Shown here one piece after another: positions 43,441 through 51,959 of a DNA stretch of 64,000 nt; position 1 is the first letter of the stretch; each line of letters starts with the position of its first letter. A program made the position numbers and the translations under genes. Source of the stretch: Paracoccaceae bacterium (lineage in GTDB: Bacteria > Pseudomonadota > Alphaproteobacteria > Rhodobacterales > Rhodobacteraceae); assembly GCA_017510335.1 (NCBI GenBank), contig JAFWNM010000033.1:22868-86867 (forward strand). Reading direction: 5' to 3'. The notes under the pieces are model-generated. The model made no database searches and was not told the DNA's origin. It saw only the letters and a list, made by a program, of their open reading frames with translations.

Positions 43441-45390
43441 TTACATTTGCGAGGGCAGCCACAGGACAAGCGCCGGAAACAGCACCAGCAGGGCAAGCCG
43501 TAAGAAGTCGGACAAAACGAAGGGCAGCGCGCCCTTGAACACTGTGGTCAGGGGCACATCCGGCTGGACGGACCGGATGACAAACAGGTTGATCCCGAAA
43601 GGGGGGGTGATCAGGCCGGTTTCCACAATCACAAGCATGATGATGCCCCACCAGATCAGGTCATAGCCCATTCCAAGGATCAGTGGCGTGACGATGGGCA
43701 CAGTAATGATCATGATGGCGAAACTGTCCATCACCGACCCAAGCAGCAGATAGACCAGCAAAAGCAGCGCAATAATCAGCAGTGGCTGAACATTCAGCCC
43801 GCCCACAATGCTTGTCAGTGTTTCCGGCAACTGGCTGACACCCACGAAGAATGAAAACACCATTGCACCAAAAATCAGCATGTAGATCATGGCGGTAATG
43901 GCCGTGGTTTCCCCCATGACCGAAAGTATTTGGTGCCGGTTCAACTTGCCGCGCCAGGCCGCCATAACAAACGCGCCGATCGCACCAACGGCAGCGGATT
44001 CGGTTGCCGTGAACACGCCTGCATACAGCCCGCCGATGACCGCGCCGAACAATATTGTCACTGGTCCGGCCTTGGCGAAGGCGGCGCGCAATTCCCCCGG
44101 GACACGTGGTTCGGCAATGGGGGCAGCGGTCGGATTCATGCGCACAAAAAGCGCGATGGTGGTCATGTAAAGTGCCGCAGCCAGCAGGCCGGGAATAACT
44201 GCAGCGACAAAAAGCTGACCTATCGATGCTTCCGTCAGCAGGGCAAACAGAATGATCGGCGCGGACGGTGGGATAAGCGCACCCAAAGTGCCACCTGCGG
44301 CCACTGTCCCCGACGCCAGACCGGGTGCATAGCCCGCCGCGCGCATTTGCGGCAGCGAAATCCGCCCGAATGTGGCGACTGTGGCCAGCGATGATCCGGT
44401 GACCGCACCAAACCCCGCGCACCCCCCGACCGTGGCCAGTGCCAACCCGCCGCGATAGCGCGCCAGTGCCGCGCGCGCCAGACGATACACATCATCCGAC
44501 AGGCCCGCGACCATGGCAAATGACCCCATCAGCAGGAACAACGGCAGTGCGGCCACTTGCGGATTGGTCAAAAACCCCACTGTTTCCGACGACAGCACCG
44601 ACCATGCCGGGCGCCAGTCCAGAAACAACGCGGTTCCCACCAGCCCCATCAACCCCATGACCGCTGATACCGGAAACAACAAAAGCAGCGCCGCCCAAAG
44701 CAACACAAAGCCCATCCCGACAGACGCTAGCGGCGCATTGGTCACCGCGCGCGACATGCCGCGAAAATCGCCCCAGCCCCACCATACAAGCCATGCCAGC
44801 GCCACAGCGGTGCCCAACAACAGCACCCACACCAGCGGGTGCGTGCGCCCGTCACCAGCAGTTTCGCGCAGCGTCATGCGCCGCAGGTCCTGCGCAGTTG
44901 TAACTGCCTGCACACCCACTGTGGCCCATAGCAATATACCCACTGCCCGCACAAACTGGCCCACCGGCCAGCCCAGAATTGTGGTCGTGCGCCCCCCCGC
45001 AATCAGCCGCCCCGAATAGGCGTAAACCTCGCGCGCAAGCAGCGTCAGAAACAGCAAAAGCAGCAATGACCCCAAAAGGTCCATAAGCCGCCGCAACCGC
45101 GACCCCATCATGCCGCCCAGCAAGTCTATGCGCAGATGCACCCGTTGCGCCGTGGCCGCAGGCAGCGTCGCGGCAATGGCAACGGCAAACAACATACCAG
45201 TGATTTCGTTCATCGCGGCCAGACCGCCAAGCCCCGACCAGCGCAGCAGCACGGCAACCACAGTGACACCGGCCACCGCCAGCATGCCCAATACACCGGC
45301 AAATGCCAGCGGTCGTGTGACCCGATGCAGCACAACGTCAATTACGGGTTTGCGCGACAAAACATCTGTTTGGGGATGGGGCATATGCAT
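43441..45390 (-). CDS. TRAP transporter fused permease (DctQM), system 2
   Basis: A 649-residue fusion of the small (DctQ, residues about 20-190) and large (DctM, about 220-649) permease subunits. The Q part has four helices and WSGLGGLAAMNEITGMLF. The M part has GFGAVTGSSLATVATFG, LGALIPPSAPIILFALL and FTATESAAVGAIGAF. Fusion is a known variant of TRAP systems and fixes subunit stoichiometry. It lies between the hairpin after dctP and the cyclase gene. Confidence 0.88.
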   Translation of the reverse strand: MHMPHPQTDVLSRKPVIDVVLHRVTRPLAFAGVLGMLAVAGVTVVAVLLRWSGLGGLAAMNEITGMLFAVAIAATLPAATAQRVHLRIDLLGGMMGSRLRRLMDLLGSLLLLLFLTLLAREVYAYSGRLIAGGRTTTILGWPVGQFVRAVGILLWATVGVQAVTTAQDLRRMTLRETAGDGRTHPLVWVLLLGTAVALAWLVWWGWGDFRGMSRAVTNAPLASVGMGFVLLWAALLLLFPVSAVMGLMGLVGTALFLDWRPAWSVLSSETVGFLTNPQVAALPLFLLMGSFAMVAGLSDDVYRLARAALARYRGGLALATVGGCAGFGAVTGSSLATVATFGRISLPQMRAAGYAPGLASGTVAAGGTLGALIPPSAPIILFALLTEASIGQLFVAAVIPGLLAAALYMTTIALFVRMNPTAAPIAEPRVPGELRAAFAKAGPVTILFGAVIGGLYAGVFTATESAAVGAIGAFVMAAWRGKLNRHQILSVMGETTAITAMIYMLIFGAMVFSFFVGVSQLPETLTSIVGGLNVQPLLIIALLLLVYLLLGSVMDSFAIMIITVPIVTPLILGMGYDLIWWGIIMLVIVETGLITPPFGINLFVIRSVQPDVPLTTVFKGALPFVLSDFLRLALLVLFPALVLWLPSQM

Positions 45391-45401
45391 TCCTCGCTGA
45401 C

Positions 45402-45429
45402 CCGCAGCGCAGATAATTCTGCGCTGCGG
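45402..45429 (-). promoter_or_regulatory. hairpin between dctP and dctQM (TRAP 2)
   Basis: CCGCAGCGCAG (45402-45412) and CTGCGCTGCGG (45419-45429) form a perfect 11-bp stem with a 6-base loop in the 79-base gap between the binding-protein and permease genes. There is no T-run after it on the transcribed strand. It probably lowers permease expression relative to the binding protein, or stabilises the dctP message. Confidence 0.75.
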
Positions 45430-45469
45430 TATTGGCTGCGGATTTCCGGGGCCGGATCTTGGGCCCTTG

Positions 45470-46468
45470 TCAGTCAGCGGCGGCGTCGCTTAGCAACTGG
45501 GTAAACCGTTCCAGCAGGGCGGCCCCGCCTTGGGTGCGCTCCAGCCAGCTATCGGTTACAGGTGCCAGACGGGTTTCCCACTGCGCAGCTTGTTCAGATG
45601 TCGGCGCAACGATAACGTGACCGTCCATGCCTGCTATACGTTCGCGGATAGCGGCATTTTGCGCATCGAAGAACTGGCCCAAAAGGCGGCTTTGATCCTC
45701 GCCGGAATGGCGCATGATGACCTCGCGCACATCTTCGGGCAGATCGTTCCAGATATCGCGGTTTATGAACACCATACCAATGGCCGTGCCGATCGGGGCC
45801 TCGATATGATAGTTCGTGATTTCCTCCATGCGGAAGGGGGGAAACGCTGTCCAGGGCACAAACCTGCCATCGGCAGTGCCGCGCTGGATAGCTTCATAAG
45901 CATCAGCGGGATTGATGGATTGCGGCAACCCGCCAAGGGCCTGAATGACATGAGAGTTGGTCTGCGACCCTGCGATCACGCGCGCGCCCGCAAGATCATC
46001 AAGCGATGTGACAGGCGCTGACAGATGCACCCCTGATTGCGGAAAGGCCGTTAGAAAAAGGGGAACAATGTCATGGTATTCCGCGTCCAGATGCCCTTCG
46101 GCATAGAGCCGCCAGAACGCAACTGAAGCTGTTTCTGCATCGTCGCTCAGGAACGGCAGTTCGGCCATCCCGGTAAGGGGAAAGCGCCCGCCGATTGTGG
46201 TCATGATTCCCCATGTGATGGGCACCACACCATCCTTCACACGATCATAGAAATTTGCAGGGCTGGCCATGGTAAACCCGTGGCGCACGTCAATTTCGAC
46301 TGTGCCTGCTCCGTCTTGGTTGATGCGTTCCGCCCATCCGTCGAAAATGACCTTGGAAATAGGGCCTTCGGACGGGCTAGCGGTGGCGAAGATCAGGCGT
46401 TCTTGGGCAGCGGCAGGTATGGCGAATACGGCAACCGCGACTGCAATGGCAGGCAAATGAAATGACAT
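45470..46468 (-). CDS. TRAP transporter substrate-binding protein (DctP), system 2
   Basis: A 332-residue periplasmic binding protein with a signal peptide (residues 1-21, ending IPAAA). TRAP features include LTAFPQSGVHLSAPVTSL, DLAGARVIAGSQTNSHVIQ and GTADGRFVPWTAF. The ATG at 46468 follows GGAGGA. The usual arginine-carrying segment reads LAGARVIAGSQ, which is less conserved than in system 1 and may reflect a different ligand such as an aromatic acid. It is divergent from a LysR gene with two operator-like boxes between them. Confidence 0.85.
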   Translation of the reverse strand: MSFHLPAIAVAVAVFAIPAAAQERLIFATASPSEGPISKVIFDGWAERINQDGAGTVEIDVRHGFTMASPANFYDRVKDGVVPITWGIMTTIGGRFPLTGMAELPFLSDDAETASVAFWRLYAEGHLDAEYHDIVPLFLTAFPQSGVHLSAPVTSLDDLAGARVIAGSQTNSHVIQALGGLPQSINPADAYEAIQRGTADGRFVPWTAFPPFRMEEITNYHIEAPIGTAIGMVFINRDIWNDLPEDVREVIMRHSGEDQSRLLGQFFDAQNAAIRERIAGMDGHVIVAPTSEQAAQWETRLAPVTDSWLERTQGGAALLERFTQLLSDAAAD

Positions 46469-46537
46469 GGGTTCCTCCTCCACGGGGCTGTGATCAGCAC
46501 CTGCAAATGAAGTAACAAAAGTATTTATATTATAAAA

Positions 46538-46574
46538 ATCGAAAGTTCGGATATAAAGTATCGGAAAAATAGAT
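46538..46574. promoter_or_regulatory. two LysR-type operator boxes (ATC-N9-GAT)
   Basis: Two copies of ATC-N9-GAT lie in the AT-rich gap between the divergent dctP (TRAP 2) and LysR genes: 46538-46552 and 46560-46574. Their centres are exactly 22 bp apart, two helical turns. The second is a longer dyad, AAAGTATC-N9-GATACCTT with one mismatch. This T-N11-A spacing is classic for LysR regulators, with one recognition and one activation site. Confidence 0.75.
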
Positions 46575-46596
46575 ACCTTATCGTTGAGGATGAAAT

Positions 46597-47529
46597 ATGC
46601 GCTTCAAGGGGTTTGATCTGAATATGCTGGTGGCGCTGGACCAGTTGCTGACCGAACGCAACGTGTCACGCGCCGCTGAGAAGCTGTATCGCAACCAATC
46701 AACCGTCAGCGGTGTATTGGCACGGTTGCGCGACTATTTTCAGGATGACTTGTTGGTGCAGGTTGGCCGCGAAATGGTGCCCACAGCACGCGGCCTTGAA
46801 CTGGCCGCCGCCGCGCGCGACCTGTTGTTGCAGGTTGATGCGCGCATCATGACAGCACCAGATTTCGACCCGGCATCTTCTGAACGTGTGATCCGCATTT
46901 TTGCGTCAGATTATCTGATGATTGCAGGGTTGGCCAATGCCATGCGTCTTATAAACCGCGCCGCACCGGGCGTCCGGTTTGAGGTATTGCAACCCTCGCA
47001 ATTGCAAGGGCGACAAAACGCGCCTGATCTTCTGCTGGAAAGCGGCGAGATAGACCTGCTTACCATGCCACAGGCCTATGTTTCGCAAGCGCATCCGAAC
47101 TTGCCCCTATTCGCGGAAACCTTCTGTTGCCTGATTTGCCGCGATAACCCCCTTGTCGAAGATCATCTGACATTGGATGATTTTCTGAATATGCGGCATG
47201 TGACCGTCAGTTTTGGGCCGAATTCCGCGCCCAGTTATGAAGAATGGTTCACGCGGAATTACGGTGATAAAGCGCGCAGAATTGACATTGTCGCAGGGTC
47301 ATTTTCCACCATGCCATTTCTGATTTCCGGAACCCCGCGAATCGCGCTGGCGCATCGTCGCCTTGCCGAAGCCTATACCCGCATCATGCCACTGCGCATC
47401 GTCGAAGCACCGGTCCAGATTCCGCCATTGACCGAGGTGATCCAGTGGCACCATTACGGCGCAACCGATCGAGCCTTGATCTGGGTTCGTGACCAGATAG
47501 TTAGCTATTTCGAAGCTGGCAGATCTTGA
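46597..47529 (+). CDS. LysR-family transcriptional regulator (NodD-like)
   Basis: A 310-residue LysR regulator. FDLNMLVALDQLLTERNVSR and AAEKLYRNQSTVSGVLARLR form the helix-turn-helix, typical of the NodD-like branch, followed by an effector-binding domain. GTTGAGGA precedes the ATG. It is divergent from the TRAP 2 operon with paired operator boxes in the gap, so it should control that operon and itself. The inducer is probably an aromatic intermediate. Confidence 0.88.
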   Translation: MRFKGFDLNMLVALDQLLTERNVSRAAEKLYRNQSTVSGVLARLRDYFQDDLLVQVGREMVPTARGLELAAAARDLLLQVDARIMTAPDFDPASSERVIRIFASDYLMIAGLANAMRLINRAAPGVRFEVLQPSQLQGRQNAPDLLLESGEIDLLTMPQAYVSQAHPNLPLFAETFCCLICRDNPLVEDHLTLDDFLNMRHVTVSFGPNSAPSYEEWFTRNYGDKARRIDIVAGSFSTMPFLISGTPRIALAHRRLAEAYTRIMPLRIVEAPVQIPPLTEVIQWHHYGATDRALIWVRDQIVSYFEAGRS

Positions 47530-47649
47530 AACCAGTGGGCAGCATAGAAGTTACCAAGCCCGCCCCACCGTGTTTTGCAGCGCAGGGAAACGGCCCCGGC
47601 GCTTCATTGCTTTTGCGCAGCCCTTGCATTCAGGATGCGGGGGTAACCG

Positions 47650-48822
47650 TCACCAGTTTGCGATTGTTCCATCTGGCAGCAGCGCTTCCAGCGCGGGGAC
47701 AATCTCTGGCTTGAATGGGTGGCGGGCGGCGGCGGCTTCGTTGATTTCAACGCCAAACCCAAGGCCATCAGGTATGTCCCAGTATCCATCAACAAGCCGC
47801 ATAGGATGAGAGAATATCTCATCAAACCATGGAACAAGCCCGACCGCTTCTTCCTGTATGACGAAATTGGGGGTTGCCACATCAAAATGCAACGCAACTG
47901 CCCCCGCGACTGGCCCCATAGGGTTATGCGGCGCAATACCCATCTGTCCTGCCTCGGCAATGGCCGCAATCTTGCGCCCGCCTGTCAGGCCACCACAATG
48001 GCTTAGATCGGGCTGGATATGCGCAACGGCCCTGTGTTCGGCCAGTTCGGCAAATTCGCGGGGTGTGAACAGCCGTTCGCCCGTGGCAAGCGGGCAATCC
48101 ACCCGTTGTGCAAGTGCGGCCATAGCCGCGGCATTGCCGGGCTGGATAGGTTCTTCTACAAACAGGGGACTGATGGGCGCAATCACATCGATATACGCCT
48201 TCGCCACTTCGGGCGATGCGGGCCTGCCATGGAAATCCGTCATGATGGCCACATCGGGACCGACCCTGTCGCGCACGGCCTGCGCCAGTTTTTCGACATG
48301 CAGCAGGTCTGGCAGCGGTGCTTCATATCCCGAATAAGGCACAAACCCCAGTTTGACCGCATTATACCCCATTTCAACAGTTTCCTGAACCGCATCGCAG
48401 AACGCGCCAATATCACCCGTGCCAACCTGCGCACCGATGCGCGCACGACGCATGTGGGTGTAAACCCGAACACGGTCACGCACCTGCCCGCCCAAAAGCT
48501 GCCAGACCGGCACACCCAGATCCTTGGCCTTGATGTCCCAAAGCGCCTGATCGATGGCGGATACAGCGGTCATGCCGATTGACCCCAACGGCCAGAAGCT
48601 GAACTTGGTCATCTTGCTGAAAATATGTTCAATCCGGCGCGGGTCTTCGCCAATGACGAATTGTTCCAAATCCTCGATCGCGCCAAGCACGGCGCGGGTT
48701 TTCCATTCCAGCGTCGCCTCGCCCCAGCCATGAAGTCCGGGTTGGTCAGTCTGGACTTTCACAAATACCCAGTTCCGATGAATGGCGTTTACAACCACAG
48801 TGCTGATGCCGGTAATCTTCAT
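47650..48822 (-). CDS. mandelate racemase/enolase-family sugar-acid dehydratase
   Basis: A 390-residue member of the enolase superfamily, galactonate-dehydratase branch. The metal ligands are seen in MTDFHGR (Asp), FVEEP (Glu) and ATGERL (Glu), and the catalytic histidine in GIAPHNPMGP. The N-terminal capping domain includes GLHGWGEATLE. It sits downstream of TRAP 3, so the transported substrate is likely an aldonic or uronic sugar acid that it dehydrates to a 2-keto-3-deoxy acid. Whether galactonate or another acid is used cannot be told. Confidence 0.82.
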   Translation of the reverse strand: MKITGISTVVVNAIHRNWVFVKVQTDQPGLHGWGEATLEWKTRAVLGAIEDLEQFVIGEDPRRIEHIFSKMTKFSFWPLGSIGMTAVSAIDQALWDIKAKDLGVPVWQLLGGQVRDRVRVYTHMRRARIGAQVGTGDIGAFCDAVQETVEMGYNAVKLGFVPYSGYEAPLPDLLHVEKLAQAVRDRVGPDVAIMTDFHGRPASPEVAKAYIDVIAPISPLFVEEPIQPGNAAAMAALAQRVDCPLATGERLFTPREFAELAEHRAVAHIQPDLSHCGGLTGGRKIAAIAEAGQMGIAPHNPMGPVAGAVALHFDVATPNFVIQEEAVGLVPWFDEIFSHPMRLVDGYWDIPDGLGFGVEINEAAAARHPFKPEIVPALEALLPDGTIANW

Positions 48823-48866
48823 GAAATCCTCTCGCCTAGCGATATGCCCGTATTATGCGGGGCGCG

Positions 48867-50141
48867 TCAGTTTAACAGGTCGGGCAAATAGCTGGAAATG
48901 CCCGGAATAAGGCAGACAAGGCCGATGGCCAGCAGTTGCGCCAGCAAGAACGGCATCAACGCGCGGATCAGCGGATACATCCGCACCCGACCCACGCGCA
49001 TCATCACAAACAGGACCACCCCGACAGGGGGCGTGACAAGGCCCATGGCAAGCGTCAGCATGATGACCATCGCCGCCTGCATCGGATCAATGCCAAGCTG
49101 GTAGACCACTGGCATAAGCAGCGGGGCGAAAATCAGGATTGCCGCGCCAATATCCAGAAACGTGCCCAGCACCAGCATCAGCGCGGCCACCGCGAACAAA
49201 AACAGCAATGGGCTTTGTTCAAAAACACTTGCGGTTGATGCGACCCATGACGCGATGCCCAACAAGTTCAGCGCGTAGGACAGGATCGTGGCGGCCGCGA
49301 CAAGCAGGTAGATCGTGGCCGATGTGCGGGCGGCACGCAAAAACGCCTTCCATAGCCCTTTCAGGTCCATCACGCGAAACACGACCACCGACAGGAAAAT
49401 GGCATAGGCAACCGCGACGCCCCCGCCTTCTGTGGCAGTGTAAATTCCGGCAAGCATTCCCCCGATGATGATGACAGGCAGGGTCAGAACCGCCACGGCT
49501 TCGATGATCATGCGTCCCGCCCCGTCACGGTTAAAGACCAGACGTCGCGGTTTTGGCACCCGCTTGCGAAGCGCATCAATTGCAACAACTGCGGCGCATG
49601 CGCCACCCAGCAACAGGCCTGGCAGAATGCCCGCCAGAAACAGGTCAATGACCGAAAGGCCCGTTACGGCGGCCATGATAATGGCCAACCCCGATGGCGG
49701 AATGATTGGCCCCACAATCGAAGATGCAGCAGTGACGGCGGCGGCATATTCCTTGGTATAGCCTTCTTTTGGCATTTCTTCGGTGAACACCCGCCCCAAT
49801 GCGGCAGCGTCCGCCACTGCCGAACCGGAAATGCCGGCAAACAGAACTGACGTGCCGATATTGGCATAGGCCGTTCCCCCGCGCAGCCAGCTTGTGGCCG
49901 CAGAAGCGATGGAAATCAGCCTTGCGGTAATGCCCCCCTGACTCATGATTTCGGCAGCCAGAATATAGAAAGGCACAGCAAGAAAGATGAAACTGTCGAC
50001 GCCCGTAAACAACCGCGTCGCAGTCACAGACAGCGGGATGCCTGCCAGCCAGACCCCAAGAATTCCGGCAAGCCCGATGGCAAACGCAACCGGAATACCG
50101 ATGAACAAAAGCCCAAGACCCAGAATTGCAACCCAGATCAT
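48867..50141 (-). CDS. TRAP transporter large permease (DctM), system 3
   Basis: A 424-residue membrane protein with about 12 helices. FAGISGSAVADAAALG, SSIVGPIIPPSGLAI and YTATEGGGVAVAYAIFL are DctM signatures. It overlaps dctQ by ATGA and ends 44 bases before the dehydratase gene. It forms the sodium-driven path for a sugar acid. Confidence 0.9.
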   Translation of the reverse strand: MIWVAILGLGLLFIGIPVAFAIGLAGILGVWLAGIPLSVTATRLFTGVDSFIFLAVPFYILAAEIMSQGGITARLISIASAATSWLRGGTAYANIGTSVLFAGISGSAVADAAALGRVFTEEMPKEGYTKEYAAAVTAASSIVGPIIPPSGLAIIMAAVTGLSVIDLFLAGILPGLLLGGACAAVVAIDALRKRVPKPRRLVFNRDGAGRMIIEAVAVLTLPVIIIGGMLAGIYTATEGGGVAVAYAIFLSVVVFRVMDLKGLWKAFLRAARTSATIYLLVAAATILSYALNLLGIASWVASTASVFEQSPLLFLFAVAALMLVLGTFLDIGAAILIFAPLLMPVVYQLGIDPMQAAMVIMLTLAMGLVTPPVGVVLFVMMRVGRVRMYPLIRALMPFLLAQLLAIGLVCLIPGISSYLPDLLN

Positions 50142-50671
50142 TGGCTGGCTCCATTTGTGCCAGTGCGCGGTGTATCGGTATTGCGGGCGCCATCATCATC
50201 CGGCTCGAAGCCCGAAAGCCAGCTTAAGGCGATTTGCACCAGCATAAGGGCCGCCCCGACAGGCAAGGCGGCATAAGGGATGATCATGGAAATCCCCGAT
50301 GCGGGTGCCGATTGGGCAGCATTGCGCAACGCTAGCGGCCAACCATAATGCAAGATCACGACACAGAAAATTGCAGCTACCGAATACAGCGCAGATTTCA
50401 CAAACCGCACAAGGTCCGGCCTGACCAGCCCTTCCAGAACCTCAATGCCCATATGCTCTAGCCGGAAGATGCATGCGACACTGCCCAGCATCATAAGCCA
50501 GATCATAGAGTAGCGCATGACTTCCTCTGTCCAGCTGAACCCAGTGTTGAAGAAATAGCGTCCGCCAACCTGTGTAAGGTTCAACAGCGTTACGGCTATT
50601 AACAAAATTCCCGCAATGATCTCTGTGCTCATGGCAAGCACGCGGGCAGCGAGTGTGGCGATACGCGTCAT
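50138..50671 (-). CDS. TRAP transporter small permease (DctQ), system 3
   Basis: A 177-residue protein with four helices. RYFFNTGFSWTEEVMRYSMIW is the family signature, written here as two overlapping parts RYFFNTGFSW and TEEVMRYSMIW. The tail after the last helix is acidic and polar. It begins after the hairpin that follows dctP and is coupled to dctM by ATGA. Confidence 0.87.
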   Translation of the reverse strand: MTRIATLAARVLAMSTEIIAGILLIAVTLLNLTQVGGRYFFNTGFSWTEEVMRYSMIWLMMLGSVACIFRLEHMGIEVLEGLVRPDLVRFVKSALYSVAAIFCVVILHYGWPLALRNAAQSAPASGISMIIPYAALPVGAALMLVQIALSWLSGFEPDDDGARNTDTPRTGTNGASQ

Positions 50672-50733
50672 GTCTGGCTCATTTGGTGTTTGCCGCTTGG
50701 CAGCGCTATTTCTGTTGAACGACAGGAACGACG

Positions 50734-50771
50734 CCCGTGGCCCTGCAGTTCAGGCGGGGCAGGGCCACGGG
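50734..50771 (-). promoter_or_regulatory. hairpin between dctP and dctQ (TRAP 3)
   Basis: CCCGTGGCCCTGC (50734-50746) pairs perfectly with GCAGGGCCACGGG (50759-50771): a 13-bp GC-rich stem with a 12-base loop, 10 bases after the dctP stop. It is the strongest of the three dctP-dctQ hairpins. It could act as a partial terminator or as an mRNA stabiliser. Confidence 0.8.
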
Positions 50772-50781
50772 ACCAGGGCGA

Positions 50782-51810
50782 TCAGTTTCCGTAAAGTGCG
50801 GCTTTCGCCTCGTCTACAGTGGCGATCAACTCATCGACCAGTTCATCACCGACATTGCTGCGAATGAATTCCAGCACAGCGGGCTGTGTGATCTCTTTGA
50901 ACGCCGCCTTTTGTTCGGGGGTCGAAACATGGATTTCCATCCCCAGTTCTTCGGCCAACTGGCGGCTGAAACGCCAATCCCCTTCGGTTTTCTGAAGGTT
51001 CTCGGTCCATGCCATCAGAAGGGCCGCGTCCTGGATAACCTGCTGATGGCCCGGCTCCAGCGAATTGAACCAATCATCATTGGCAATAATGACATGCAGG
51101 CCAAAGGTGTGTTCATTCAGGGTATAGTATTTCTGAACCTCGCCATGGCCACCGCCATAGACCACGGCGGGCGGGTTTTCCTGCCCGTCAACCACACCCT
51201 GACGCAGCGCCATGACCACTTCTGCGCCGCTGATCGGCACCGCGGTCGCGCCCAGTGAATTCACCAGTTCCATATAAACCGGGCTTTCCATGGTGCGAAT
51301 TTTCAGCCCGCTCATGTCTTCGGGATTGATCAGCGGGCGGATATTGTTGGTGAAGGACCGGAAGCCGTTTTGCGAAAACGCCAATGCACGAATTCCGGTT
51401 TGTTCCAGAATATCGTCTTTCATGTTTTCGGCAAATTCGCTTTCCAGCACCCGCCATGCCACTGGTGCGGATTCAAACAAGTATGGAATCGACCAGACCT
51501 GCATGGGCGCATAAAAGCCACTCATGGCGCCATCGGCAGGAAAGCTGAGTTCCAGACTGCCCTGCTGGACCATCTCGATCATTTCGCGTTCGCCACCAAG
51601 CTGGTTATTGGGGAACAGCCGCACGGTCAGTTCGCCATTGGTCTTGAACTCGACATATTCCTTGAAACGGACAAGGGCATTATACTCCGGAAAATCCCCC
51701 TCTGGAATGCCGATGCCGAATTTTATCTCGGTCGCTTCCGCGTGGGAAGCACTGATAGAAAACGTAACAGCAGCAAGTGCTGCAGCGCAGATTGCACTTT
51801 TCATAGTCAT
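50782..51810 (-). CDS. TRAP transporter substrate-binding protein (DctP), system 3
   Basis: A 342-residue periplasmic binding protein with a signal peptide (MTMKSAICAAALAAVTFS then ISASHA). DMSGLKIRTMESPVYMELVN holds the conserved arginine, and GVVDGQENPPAVVYGGG is the DctP signature. The ATG at 51810 follows GGAGGA. This sequence type is close to binding proteins for sugar acids. It is divergent from the GntR regulator with a palindrome between them. Confidence 0.88.
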   Translation of the reverse strand: MTMKSAICAAALAAVTFSISASHAEATEIKFGIGIPEGDFPEYNALVRFKEYVEFKTNGELTVRLFPNNQLGGEREMIEMVQQGSLELSFPADGAMSGFYAPMQVWSIPYLFESAPVAWRVLESEFAENMKDDILEQTGIRALAFSQNGFRSFTNNIRPLINPEDMSGLKIRTMESPVYMELVNSLGATAVPISGAEVVMALRQGVVDGQENPPAVVYGGGHGEVQKYYTLNEHTFGLHVIIANDDWFNSLEPGHQQVIQDAALLMAWTENLQKTEGDWRFSRQLAEELGMEIHVSTPEQKAAFKEITQPAVLEFIRSNVGDELVDELIATVDEAKAALYGN

Positions 51811-51894
51811 GGTTTCCTCCTCCATTCGATCTGGTCGCGCAGGCTGGTGTCGTTTTTTTGGTGCCAATGCGTTGCCAGTGCAGGCCGGGTGGCG

Positions 51895-51909
51895 CTACAT
51901 AAGATGTAG
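51895..51909. promoter_or_regulatory. palindrome, candidate GntR/FadR operator
   Basis: CTACAT-AAG-ATGTAG is a perfect 6-bp inverted repeat in the 149-base gap between the divergent dctP and GntR-type regulator genes. Position and symmetry fit an operator for the regulator, which in this family usually represses in the absence of the sugar acid. Confidence 0.5.
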
Positions 51910-51959
51910 GATGTCTTGTTCTAGATCATATGTAAAGAAAAATTGGAGCCTTGGACAGC

